A stretch of 64,000 nt of DNA from the NCBI GenBank assembly GCA_026724425.1, contig JAIUCV010000011.1:12173501-12237500 (forward strand), in the 5' to 3' direction. Origin of the DNA: Erythrophleum ivorense. Its lineage: Eukaryota; Streptophyta; Magnoliopsida; Fabales; Fabaceae. The notes below the pieces were generated by a model. It was given only the letters and a program-made list of their open reading frames with translations, had not been told where the DNA came from and did not search any database. Positions 36,471-47,088 of the stretch are shown piece after piece. Position numbers and translations under genes: made by a program. Numbering within the stretch: position 1 is the stretch's first letter; each line of letters starts with the position of its first letter.

Positions 36471-37220
36471 GAGAATCAAACAAAGAGTTCATTTAGAATT
36501 AATAATTAAATCATAAAATGAGGAATACTTTATAATATAATGATAAAAGGGAAAAATGTAAGGATTACTTTATGCAAATAATCTATTATATACTACATTA
36601 TTGTGATCTTGAGTTTTCTGGAGTCAACTCTTAACCTCCTTGAAATCTTCTAGTGCACAATATTAATTTTAACGGCTTCTTAAGTCGAAGCACTTCCATT
36701 ATTGTTCTTGACTTATCACCTCTCCTCGTGGTTGAACTGTCTCTTTAACACACTCTTTAGTTCATTTTGATAAGCATAGAAATCAAACACTTATCATTCT
36801 ACTGTGTCCCATATTCTGATCCATCCAACATTGGATCAGGTTCCTGTTTCCTTCCTTGCTTGGGTTATTATATACCAGTTTTTGAACCAGAGCTCCATTT
36901 ATGGATGGTTCTCGATACATCTTGTCATTATATGACTTTCTATTATTTTGTTTAATTATGGGCCATTCATAAATGCAATTGACATAAATGAAGTTGTTCT
37001 CGATGCATCTTGTGATTATATGATTTTTTTAAAATTTTTTTTACACAAATTCTTCATGCAAGTAGTGTTTATAAAAATATTTTTGTATCAATATACTATT
37101 AATGAAAACTAAGAATTATATATATATTTATATATATGAATTATATATATATATATATATAGTCCTTATTTGTTGAAATTTATCTCCAAAATAAATAAAT
37201 TGTTTGCAAACATATAAAAC
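36471..37220. other. AT-rich sequence before the protease exons
   Basis: An (AT)n tract is near 37120-37162. The frame at 36767-36955 matches nothing I recognise. An acceptor for exon A must lie within or just after this stretch if 33900-34230 is its first exon. Confidence 0.4.
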
Positions 37221-39567
37221 ATGTTGTCACAAGCAAATGATTATAAGAAAATAAATTCTATGTTAGATAGTTACAGGTTTTCAGAAGTTCCAGAAGAAGA
37301 ACAGATGGCAGCCTTTCAAGAAGTTGACGGGAAAGAAATTTACCGACCTGAAATCAAGCGAGTTGGTCCTTTCTTCACTTCAAATATGGTCAATGCACGC
37401 GATTTGCAATTAATTGAATATGTATTTGATTTGTCGCTAGACAAACGGTAAGAATAAATCAATATTTTTTAAATAAGTTAATTAAACTATTTTTATCAGC
37501 CTATAATATAGTTCATATAATTTAAAATTTTTTAATTGGGTTTTTATAGTTTTGAAAAATTTTAATTTGGTTCTTATTATTAAACTTTCGCCGGCTAACA
37601 TATCCAATTATTTATTATTTTAACGCTATGAATATGCACAATCTATACCAACTTAACTATTTACTCTACTTACATCCTATGTCATGTTACACATGTTAGT
37701 CGATTTCACTCTATTAGATACCTTTACCCTTTTGTTAGTATGAGTCATATATACATATATATTCAGTGTTAAGATGACATATGATTGGCCACATTAGCAG
37801 AATTTAGAATTTAATAGCAGATTAACAACATAAATTAAATTAAAAATTTGTAATGCTATAGGCCTCTTACAAATTTTATAGCATTACAAAATTTAAATTG
37901 TAATGATTAAATTAAAAATTGGGTAAAACTTCGAGGACTAACATAATAGTTTAACCTTTCAGCTACAGCAATGCTAAAATATTAGTATAACTCTAAAGAT
38001 ATTTGTTTTTCTTAAAACAAAACTTATACTTTATTTTTTGTAGTGAGATGGTTTTTTCCTCCACACATTCATCTTTGAATCGATCTGAATTTATTACACT
38101 TCAACCGCAGTGTTGTTTGGACTCAACGGTGCGTTCCCTTATTAACACAATGACAACTTGAGTTCTTTCAATTTGATATGTAAATATTTTTTTGTTATTA
38201 TTGTTTCAATTTTACTATGTTATATAGGTAATAGATATTTTTGTTGAGCACTTGACTAATATAGAGCGAATGAAGAAAAGTATGCCATTGAATTGGTACC
38301 TGCCTTTGACTTTTTCGGTAATTTTTAATTTATTTTGAATTATTCCTCATCATGTTTTCATGATACAAATAACCTTATTACTAATAAGCATTTTGAATGA
38401 TCCTTTCACAATCTTAGACTTCATTATTGCATGGGGATGTTGGTTGCTTCCCACAGTTCATTGAAAGGCAAAAGATTAGAGAAAATTATATGTCCGAATT
38501 GGTTGACTGTAAGATGGTAAATATTTGTCAACGTATTTATTAGCTAAGTTTTTATTTTTTTTATTTATGCAACTCTTTATTATTAATTTTATGTGACTTA
38601 TATTCTTAGCTTAATTGTTACAGATACTCATTCCTGTTCATATCAATGAACATTTTTATTTATATGTGGTTCAATTAAAAAATCAAGAGATTCAAATATG
38701 GGATTCTTTGCCTTCATTTATGAATGAAGAAGATCGTAGAGAAACAGCACAAAAATTGGTGAGAGTTGTATGGTTTACTGATTCAAATATTTTTATTGGC
38801 ATGCATGGTGATGATGAATTGTTTTTGCCTTTTGAGAAAATCCTATATGTGCAGTTGCTTGCGTTGGATAATTTATTTGTGGAGGACATAAGAAGCACTG
38901 GTTTGGCATTTAGGAATTTTAGTGTGGCAATGTCTAAGAATACTCCATTGCAGTCTAATGGGTTAGTTAATATTTCTTCATGTAAAATATACAAACATGA
39001 TAACTATGCCTTTTATCTTAATTATCTTTTTATTGTGTAGATATGATTGTGGCATATTTGTTATTAACTTTATGCAACAGTCAGTTAATGAGAAGATAAA
39101 TCCTTCATTTCAGGTATGATCACTCATAAATTGATAAATTATTTAATTATATACTTTTACCAATCCTTTTTTCATACTCACGATATATGGCGACAATGTA
39201 GTTCCATAGTGAAGATGAAAGATTAGCTTTGGCTTTGACACTGCTCAAGAGTGGCATAAATAACAAAAGAGAAACATTGTATGACAAGGCGGCAAAACGA
39301 AACTATGCACAGAGTGGAGAAGAGCATGCTTTACCTAAAGTAATTAAGAGAAAAGGAATTGATATTTGTAGATACTCTGAAGATGTTCATAGAGGGGAAC
39401 ACACCACATTTGACCATTCCACTAGAAGAATCAAGAAAAATGTTCGTTCGTATGGCATTCAAGAAACATCGAACAGCTCCAATTTCCTAAATGATATTAG
39501 AAAAGGTGTGCATTTACAATCTTCTTCTATCGATATGAATCAAGCTTTATGGGTTGAATCCCTTTAA
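37221..39567 (+). CDS. Ulp1/C48 SUMO-protease-like gene, eight exons, possibly the N-terminal part of an NLR
   Basis: Eight exons join without a stop: 37221-37447, 38044-38128, 38228-38317, 38418-38516, 38624-38758, 38855-38961, 39041-39113 and 39202-39567. Every intron has GT-AG ends and phases agree exactly, giving 393 residues (a later in-frame ATG is at 37305). The Ulp1-type cysteine-protease residues are all present: His177 (VHINEHF), Asp194 (IWDSLP), Gln245 (QSNG) and Cys251 (YDCG). The His-to-Asp spacing of 17 and Gln-to-Cys spacing of 6 equal those of yeast Ulp1. Such enzymes remove SUMO from proteins or mature its precursor; actual substrate here is unknown. The N-terminal edge of the fold is divergent. 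The intron at 38759-38854 is in frame and stop-free, so it may be retained. Plant Ulp1 domains also travel in transposons, a possible origin. A donor at 39505/39506 would instead splice into the NLR exon at 40731. Confidence 0.82.
38759..38854 (+). other. 96-base in-frame intron within the protease domain
   Basis: The sequence starts gtgaga and ends gtgcag, has a length divisible by three, and contains no stop in the reading frame. Removal gives a contiguous Ulp1 alignment between the catalytic Asp and Gln/Cys (QKL joined to LLALDNLF). Retention would insert 32 residues at that point. The consensus borders and better family fit favour removal. Confidence 0.65.
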
Positions 39568-39600
39568 TTTTATATATATATTTTTAAAAAAGACTAAACT

Positions 39601-39606
39601 AATAAA
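39601..39606 (+). terminator. Possible poly(A) signal after the protease-only stop
   Basis: AATAAA begins 34 bases after the TAA at 39565-39567. It would support a short transcript encoding only the protease-like protein. In AT-rich plant DNA this hexamer is common, so the evidence is weak. Confidence 0.35.
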
Positions 39607-40629
39607 ATTGTAAACCAATTGGATAGAATTTTTAGGCTGACCCTACTTAATTCTGGAGTTGAATTTGACTGGGTTGGGCCACATTTTTATGGCCTAATAC
39701 ATTTCTTAAAAGTGTTTTAAAAAAAAAACACTATTAGCATTTTTATATGTATATAATTAGAGTTAGCTATCCCTATTAGAAGGATTAGAATTGTAGATTG
39801 ACTCTTAGGCTCAGGCACAAAGGATTTGCCCTCAACTTATAATTTTCACACTCTTTATAGATGTAAAAATAAATTTGTCCAACTCAGTTCCGAATAACTT
39901 TTGACCAATTCTAGTTGACAACCTTAGAATTGTTGATATATAAACAAAATATTACAGTGCTATATATAACTCAATGGCAGTAAATGTCTTTTAGAAAAAA
40001 GTCACTGGGGTTTAATACGCAAGTTCTTATTTTTTGCCCTCTCATTTTCATTATCATTTTAGTAATTGAATGCACCGATGCAATTTTTTTTTTTTGCATA
40101 AATAAGTATGTTGGTTTGAATTTAAAACCTTTTGATCAAAACACTTCCCACTATATCTATTGTTGGTTTAAAAAAAAAAGGTCACTGACCAGTATTGTTC
40201 ATGTTATCACAAGATAAAGTTTGTATCATGGCCAAAAAAAGTTGGTTCCAAACATGGAAAACACTAGCGATAACAATTAATATTTTGGAGAAATTGCAAT
40301 TACTCATCCCAATCCTTCATTCTAGTTGTAATATTCCCTACGTTCTATAAAAATTGCAGTTAAACCCCAGGATTTATTAGTCTTACTGTAAACTCCAGTA
40401 TGTTTAAATTAGACATTAAATCTAATTAAGTTGAGCATATGCCCATTGCACATGCCTCTCCTTCTATTAGACTATGTTAAGAGTTTATTCTGCCCATCCT
40501 TTTCTAATCTGTTGTCTATCTTATTGACTAGTTAATATGAGATTTAAAAAGGAGTGGAAATGAAAATGACATATTTGTAATGCATGTGTCCACCGAAGTT
40601 AGATTTTATATTTAAAAATGTGTGCGCGT

Positions 40630-40654
40630 ACACACACACACACACACACACACA
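40630..40654. repeat. (CA)n microsatellite
   Basis: About 12 CA units, followed by a short AT stretch, lie about 75 bases upstream of the NLR exon, within the candidate linking intron. Confidence 0.95.
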
Positions 40655-40730
40655 TATATCATAATTCTTCTCAGTCTTGTGAAATATGTAATTTCCTGAC
40701 AGCATATTTATTAAGTGTCTTTGTTGCCAG

Positions 40731-43210
40731 GACATACTAAAGGTTATGCATTACCAACAACAGATTTAATTGGTGAGCAATTCCAAAATTATACAAAACA
40801 GATATGGGAGTGGCTAATGAAAGATGAGGTGTCAGTGATCGGAGTATGGGGAATGGGTGGTGTGGGCAAAACAAAATTGCTTAAACATATACAAAATCGA
40901 CTTTTAGAGAGAGATGGTGTTGACAGCTTTGATTATGTCATCTGGGTCACTGTGACACAACATTGTAGTATCTCGCACTTGCATAAGGTTATTGCTAAAT
41001 CAATTGAATTGGATATATCGGATGAGCATGAGGAAAAAAGAATTGTAGGGAAGTTATTTGAAAAGTTAAGGGATATAAATAAATGTGTAATCATTTTAGA
41101 TGATGTTTGGGACCATATCGATTTAGAGGATGTGGGATTTCTCATTTCGAATAATAGGAATAAATTGATTTTGACAACTCGTTCATTGGATGTGTGCCAA
41201 AGTATGAATTGCAAAGAGAATATTATAAGAGTCAAGTCTCTAGAAAGAGAAGCGGCTTGGGAATTGTTTAGAAAGACTCTCGGAGAAAATGTAACCCTAC
41301 CTCCTGAGGTTGAGGAGATAGCACAGCTTGTGGTGGAGGAATGTGGAGGTTTGCCGCTTGCAGTTGCCACAATAGCAAGAAGCATGAGGGGAAAAAAAGA
41401 TGAATGGGAATGGAAGCATATGTTGGAAAGCTTAAGAAACTTGGAGAACGGACAGTACCATCTAGACAAATGGGTGTTTCCTGCACTAAGGTCTAGCTAT
41501 GATCACCTTGAGAGTAAAAAATTGCAGGAATGTTTCTTGTATTGTGTGTTTGTTTCCAGATTTAGTATAACAGAAAGTTTGGTTATGGAGGGATTGATAG
41601 ATGGAATGCTGAGATTCGAGGCACAGGAAAATGAATGTCAAAGCATACTGAATAAGTTAATCAACAACACTCTATTGGAAGTTCGGTATGGAGTTCACCC
41701 TTTGATTAGGGGTATGGCTGTAAGTATTGTAAAAGAGACTCATATGGTGACTATTGATAAAAAACTGACAGAAATACCAGATGACGGCAGATGGACAGAA
41801 AAGCTAGAGAAAGTTTTCTTGATGGAGAACCATATACGAAATATTCTAGCTGGCACATCTCCTAGGTGTCCGAAACTTTTGACTTTGCTTTTGCATCAAA
41901 ATTACAGCCTTGGTCCCAATATCCCAAATGACTTTTTCATAAACATGACTTCTCTTAGAGTACTTAATTTGTCGGACACCAGCATTACATGTTTGCCTGA
42001 ATCTGTTTCTAACTTGGAGTGCCTTGCTGCTTTGTGGCTTTGTGGTTGTAAGTCACTGAGGTACGTGCCTTCATTAGCAAAGCTGCGAAAGTTAATGTGG
42101 TTGAACCTTCGTGGTACAGCAATGGTTGAATTACCTGAGGGCCTAGAAATGCTTATCAACCTTAGATGGCTTGATTTACGGGAAACGTCAATAACTTTCA
42201 GAACAGCTTCAACATCATTGGTAGCCAAGTTGACCAATCTTCAATCCCTTCATCTTAACTGCAAACCAGGACTAATGGATGTTAAAGCACAAGATCTACT
42301 AGGTTTGGAAAAGCTAGAGAGTATTTCAGCACATTTTTCAGACATCATAGAGTTTAATTCCTATGTAATAAGCCCTTTGAACCGACATCAATTAAGACAA
42401 CTCCCATGTTATTATTTTTCTGTTGGAACTCAGATGGAAGTTTTTGATGATGGATTTCATGAGGTTGACAAAATTGATAAAAATGTGGTTAAGTTTGTTG
42501 GTGTGGAATTGGGACATACGCCCCCGGTACTTACAAAGGACATGGCAGAGGTAATAATAAAGCAGTGTGACCAATGGCGGAGATGCTTATGTGATGTCAT
42601 AATTTTGTATGGAAACAATGAACCTTGCAAAATCCAATCCTGTGAGATTGTCGAATGCCATAAGCTAGAGTACTTGTTTTGTATGTCTGCCTATTGCTCC
42701 TTTTGCCACTGCCTCCAACTGGTTGGTGGTCTAGTACTCAAGGAATTGAAAGGCTTACGGGTTCTCTGTATGGACAATGGAATGGTACCACCTGCACCAT
42801 CCTTGCCTTCAACCACCCCTTTTTCTCATCTGACATTTCTCACTATTATTCTATGCCATGGAATCAAGAAGCTGCTAACGCCAGAGTTATCAACACAACT
42901 CCAAAACTTGATGTTTCTCTCAGTTGAATGTTGTTATTCATTGAAGGAAATATTTTCAAGAAGAAGCGGAGAAGAGGAAGATGAAGAACCGATTGATGGC
43001 AGCAACCATTTTGAGTATACTGTCAGTCTCCCCAGCTTGCAATACATGAAATTGAGGGGGCTGCCAGAACTGCATTCCCTGTATAAAGGGACCATGGACT
43101 GTCATTCTCTCTGTATTTTGCATATCACAGGTTGTGAAAAACTAAAATCGCTTCCTAAATTCCAGCCCACTCTCGAGATACATGAGACCCCGTATGGCTG
43201 GTCCACATGA
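40731..43210 (+). CDS. NB-ARC-LRR disease resistance protein (RPS2/At4g27190-like), N-terminal exon elsewhere
   Basis: One uninterrupted exon (the open frame runs from 40715) encodes an intracellular immune receptor that recognises pathogen effectors. Numbering from 40715, motifs are: pre-P-loop ALPTTDLIG (12-20), P-loop GMGGVGKT (46-53), kinase-2 IILDDVWD (126-133), RNBS-B LILTTRS (151-157), GGLPLA (211-216), RNBS-D LQECFLYC (270-277) and VHPLIRGMA (327-335), where family members have an MHD-type motif. LRRs fill about 365-820. The DDVW ending marks the non-TIR class. Oddities: no coiled coil; the first in-frame ATG (40817) falls after the conserved pre-P-loop segment; a splice acceptor stands at 40730. 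It therefore needs an upstream exon, and the Ulp1 exon at 39202-39505 fits in phase, giving a predicted protein of about 1199 residues. Decayed relatives lie at 6679-8603 and 13741-14372. Confidence 0.93.
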
Positions 43211-43520
43211 TTCTAAAGATTCTTCATTTGTGAATGTTTGGCCAGGTACAGATGGTTGCATATAATAATTTATAATGCTTCTGTTCTTTAAAGTTTTATT
43301 GTAGTGTTGAATCTCATTAATCACTTTACCCTGCAGATTGCTTCAAAATAATATAATGCTTTTCGCCATGCTTTCCTCTTTTTGTACGTTGATTTTAATT
43401 TATTTTTAGTTATAATACTCTTTGGCTCTGCAAATACCGAAATACTTGCAAGTTGCATCCTTACACTACAATTTAAAGGAGTTTTCGGTTGACGAAGTAT
43501 GCCAAATGCATGAAAGCATT
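43211..43520 (+). repeat. 3' flank of the intact NLR shared with the decayed copies
   Basis: After the stop, the stretch at about 43400-43500 (ttagttataatactctttgg, then ctacaatttaaag, then ttgacgaagta) matches minus-strand sequence at about 1220-1120 and 13350-13255. The three NLR units therefore share downstream as well as coding sequence. This may include the 3' untranslated region. Confidence 0.7.
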
Positions 43521-45202
43521 CTTTTTACTGTTGCTGTTGATAATCCCAGCACTTTTTAGAGTGGAGTCATAGTCCGAGATTTGAAGAATATAAGTAATAT
43601 CTAGTATTACTAAATTAATTTGTTGCCATTGTATAAGAAAAATAAATGTACACAAAGTACACTCAAAAAATGAATACCAAATTCAACGTGAAAAAAAAAA
43701 TAAGTTTCTTATTATATTAAGGATAATGCTGGTATTCTTCCTACGCTCACGAGATACAACAATTATAATCGTATGCTATAGGAATTATTCTATTTTAATA
43801 CTAAAATTCTGTAGTATTTTAATAACAGAGAGCACAAAAGATGATAGCCAAAAATTTTGAGTGTATTTTTAATGAATGGTTTACTTATGATTTTTGTTCC
43901 CAATCATATAATATTTAGATTCCACGTAATTAATATAATGTTATTTTTGGGGTACACACCTCTTACCTTGTCATTTTCAACCATCGGCCACAGTCATAGT
44001 GACCATCTCAATTGCTTTGGTGGCCTGGTTTCCCACTCGCCTTCGCTGCTAATGGATTCATCTAAGGAGTGCTACTTGTATCGATGAGAATATGTAATTT
44101 ACCACACATCCCAGCGATCCTCATGGTCGGATATGCTGCATTTCCCCGCAAAGCATTGAGAGATATGATCGGGTTTGGCTATTCTGATGCCACATCCTCA
44201 TTTGTCTCTATAATTGCATCTGTTCCTTGGCCCTCTTTTTCTTCATTACCTTCCTCAATCTCCATCGAGGATATTTGCATTTTCTTCTTCTGAGGACGCT
44301 CATGATTATGGGAATATGTTTCAAGGCAAAAATAACGTAAGTTTTTACTTCGATGCTCCTCTATTTCAGCCATTGTTAGCTTCTATTTAAATCTCATCAT
44401 GGGTTTTGTAAATTCCTTTTTGGTTGCCTCATTGGATGAACCAAAAGTGCTTCCTGACTACATCCTCTTGTCCATCACTGCCACCTTACATTACGGGACT
44501 GTAGTCCTTAGCACCTCCTGTACTCGAGTTAGTTGAGCTCTTCTGTAACAGATCCACATTCACTTCCTGCAACTTAGCTAATCTAAAGACATCAAGCAAA
44601 ATGTTGGGATGAAATAGTTTAACACCATCTGCCAATTCTGTTTTCCCAAGAAACAACTTAGCTTTTGTCCCTCTGTTAGATCTACCTTACATATCAAATC
44701 ATCAAACGCTGCCTGGAAGTTTGTTAAGCTTCCGTTCTGTTTTAGTTGTACCAGTTCTTACAATGGATCATCAAACACAGGGCCAAAACGGATTTTAACA
44801 GCCTCAATGAAGATATCCCACCCAAGTCTACCATTTCTACTTTTTTTCGAAAATTTGAAACCATTTATAAGCTGCCTCATCCAGGGACTAACTAGCTAAA
44901 ATTACCTTGTTTTGTTGATGAGTCCCATCCAAGAGGAAGAACCGCTCACCCTTGGAGATCAAGCCATTAAGGTAGGCACCCGGTAATCCCTCGCCCCCTG
45001 TCGAACATCGAACCGTCCACGATCCCTGTTCGGATTCGTTATCTCTGTGAATTGGAAAGAGAGTCCACGCATCAGTTCTTGGAGACCTGTCATCTGTTGC
45101 TCTGTTGCAGAAGATCTCTTATTCATTTTCGTCCTGAGGCATTCTTCAGCTTCATGTAGGCTGGCTTGAGGACGAGTAGCATAGGCCATATTGGATTTGA
45201 AT

Positions 45203-45214
45203 GCTCTGATACCA
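45203..45214 (-). other. tRNA primer-binding site of the gypsy fragment
   Basis: gctctgatacca on the plus strand is the exact reverse complement of tggtatcagagc, the plant initiator-Met tRNA primer site. It starts one base from the LTR end at 45216. Confidence 0.92.
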
Positions 45215-45215
45215 A

Positions 45216-45532
45216 TGATAAGAAGAAATGGCATAATAGGAAAATTTTGGGGAGAAAGAGAGATGAGGGTTGAGAAGAGAGAAGAGAGGTGAGAAAAATG
45301 CAACTTCATTCACAATGCTTCTACAACAGAACAGCTACACGCCTTAAGCGCCCAAACAGCGAAATAACAAAATGCAGTTAAAATGAAAAGACAAACAAAA
45401 CCCCACAAATAGATAAAAGATGCAAATACTCCTAACCCTTAATGGGTCGGAATGCAGAGACTATGTAATACTCCGCGTAAAAGACGCAAATACCCTTAAA
45501 TGTTGTAACCATTAATCAGTCGGAATGTATCA
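45216..45532 (-). repeat. 5' LTR of the gypsy fragment, 317 bp
   Basis: On the plus strand it begins tgata and ends tatca, a perfect 5-base terminal inverted repeat of TG...CA type. The inner end abuts the primer-binding site. The partner LTR is absent, so a target duplication cannot be tested. Confidence 0.82.
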
Positions 45533-45834
45533 GGTAGCAAGAAGAAGAACGATTTGCTTTGATCTCCAAGTCAAATCCCACGATATCTGCATTTATCACC
45601 ATTATTTGCAGCTCTTTGCTGTATTAAAGAAGAGGAGGGAGAGGCCGAAGGAGAGAAGGAGACGCAGAGGAAAGGGAGAGAGCTTGGGTAGAGAAGAAGG
45701 GGTTGTTTCCCTCCCGGGTTTTAGAGGTCGCGGTCTCGATTGGGAGAAGTCTCGCTGGAAGAGAAGAAAGCAAAGGGAATGCTACGCAGAGCAAGATTTT
45801 GGAAGAGGCTTCTAGCATTGGGTTGCTGGAGAAG
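45533..45834 (+). other. Exon-like, GC-rich stretch next to the gypsy LTR
   Basis: A purine- and GC-rich stretch unlike its surroundings ends in a strong donor (gagaag/gtaata at 45834/45835). It begins exactly at the outer edge of the gypsy LTR. The 96-codon frame (45525-45815) is very Arg-rich and matches nothing I know. It may be the 5' exon of a decayed gene whose carrier fragment follows at 46195. Confidence 0.35.
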
Positions 45835-46194
45835 GTAATATCACAATTCCTGTATGTTTTCTTCCGATTAACTCTTGGCCTTTGATAGTGTCCCGTTATG
45901 TTTTTGTTATAGTTGCTCTTCATATTTTTCCGGGTGACAAAAACTTTTTTTTTGGGGAGGTGTACTTCACAGTTTGTGATCAAACTGAAAGGCCTCTCCG
46001 TTCACATGGTAAATATTATGCAAATGTTGAGTACTAAACACATGCATTTAGTCTTCTTTTGAATTCTTAAATCTTTGATTTGTAAAGATTACTCAATCTA
46101 TTTCAATTTCGGTTGCTTCTGAGCCTGTATTGAAATTTGCTGGATTGGCTTAATTTTTATAACATTATTTATTGGTAGTGTTGTAGCAGATGTT

Positions 46195-46289
46195 TGCACC
46201 CCATTACTGACTATTGAGAATATGGTGGTTCTGGGGCAGCGACAGCAATTTCAACTAATCCATTGTGGGTTGTTGAGACCAGACTCCAA
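46195..46289 (+). pseudogene. Fragment of a mitochondrial NAD carrier (NDT-type) gene
   Basis: The 22-codon stretch at 46224-46289 reads GGSGAATAISTNPLWVVETR and ends LQ. This is the second-repeat signature of plant NAD/pyrimidine-nucleotide carriers, with the mitochondrial-carrier P-x-[DE]-x-x-[KR] motif position as PLWVVETR. Just before it, a degraded match to the preceding helix (ENMV) is shifted by small deletions. Neither the earlier nor the later parts of the roughly 300-residue carrier are found nearby, so it is an exon-sized pseudogene fragment. Confidence 0.7.
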
Positions 46290-46959
46290 TGTCAAAGTTT
46301 TCCTCAGATGCGAGTTCGCAGCGATGGTTTCCGACTTGAAAGAGGTTTTTTCTCCATTGTTTTGAGTCTTTGTTCCCACTCCAACCCGCAACTATTGGAC
46401 TAGGTGCTTGCCTGTTAATTTATATTCATACAAGCTTAGAGTGGTGCCTGAAGTTGGTAGGGGGATGTTGCCTGATTCAAGAGAGATGTGAAGGGAAAAT
46501 GCAGCTCAAAGGAAGATGACGAGGCCCTTATATGCATAATTGTCCTTCAATCGAACACTGTTGTGCTTTCCAAATGCAATTTGAACCCTGTTTTGCTTTT
46601 CACTATGCATATATCTGATCTGGGAGATTAAGTAAATAATTTGTCTTTGTTTTGTTTCTTTACTAGCTCAGAATCTGGAAAGTTTGACCTGAATAATTGT
46701 GGGGAAGGGGAACCATTTGGTATGGCTCAAGTGGAATAATGGGGTGTTTTATTTCATTAAAGCTCACACTGAACATTAGATTTCATGTTGGTTTCCCATG
46801 ATGTTGGCTTTTGCTATCTCAATTGCATGTAAGAAGTCCCATATTTCTCATTTTCTTTTTGTTTATTTTTGGATAAAGGGAGATGTCCTGCACCCTTCTA
46901 TTTCCCCCCTCTAATGTAATAACACTTGCAATTACTGGTATATTTCTTCTGCCGTCCAG

Positions 46960-47088
46960 GAGATCGCACTTTATATTCAAGAGGACTGTTGTGATCTTCC
47001 AAGCATTGTCCTACCATCTGTGGTTGGAGAATTTTTAAACTCCTATTGGATTAAATCTGGAAAGGAATCTATTAAATATTATCTGTAA
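46960..47088 (+). other. Unidentified exon-like fragment
   Basis: A 42-codon open stretch starts right after a good acceptor (tcttctgccgtccag/gag) and reads EIALYIQEDCCDLPSIVLPS, then VVGEFLNSYWIKSGKESI, ending in stops at 47086. The amino-acid composition is that of a real protein, but I do not recognise the family. It lies in the same orientation as the carrier and PRP6 fragments. Confidence 0.4.

Larger units (their letters stand above)
39506..40730 (+). other. Candidate phase-1 intron joining protease and NLR exons
   Basis: The donor is aaaag/gtgtgc at 39505/39506; the acceptor is a pyrimidine-rich tttgttgccag/gac at 40730/40731. The exon before it ends one base into a codon and the NLR exon supplies the other two, giving a Gly codon and then HTKGYALPTT. 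The donor is weaker than consensus at +4 to +6. The interval has no coding sequence of its own beyond the protease stop at 39567, and contains a (CA)n tract and AT-rich filler. Transcript proof is required. Confidence 0.5.
43930..45532 (-). mobile_element. Truncated Ty3/gypsy retrotransposon: 5' LTR, PBS, gag and start of protease
   Basis: On the minus strand the order is LTR (45532-45216), primer-binding site (45214-45203), then a gag frame starting near 45189. Gag proceeds through 44959 (MAYATRPQASLHEAEE), then AYKWFQIF, LKQNGSLTNFQAAFDDL and LAKLQEV with a few stops. A gag C-terminal block (MAEIEEHRSKNLRYFCLETY) is at 44373-44179, with the usual knuckle partly lost. A protease start (SLNALRGNAAYPTM, then HILIDTSST) is near 44150-44060. 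Reverse transcriptase, integrase and 3' LTR are missing. Premature stops make it non-functional. Confidence 0.88.

Noticed and set aside
40933..41486. Minus-strand frames of 178 and 72 codons
   Set aside because: They are shadows of the NB-ARC coding sequence on the plus strand.
45525..45983. Arg-rich frame on the plus strand and a 119-codon frame on the minus strand
   Set aside because: Both overlap in a purine-rich exon-like stretch, have low-complexity composition, and one crosses a likely intron boundary.
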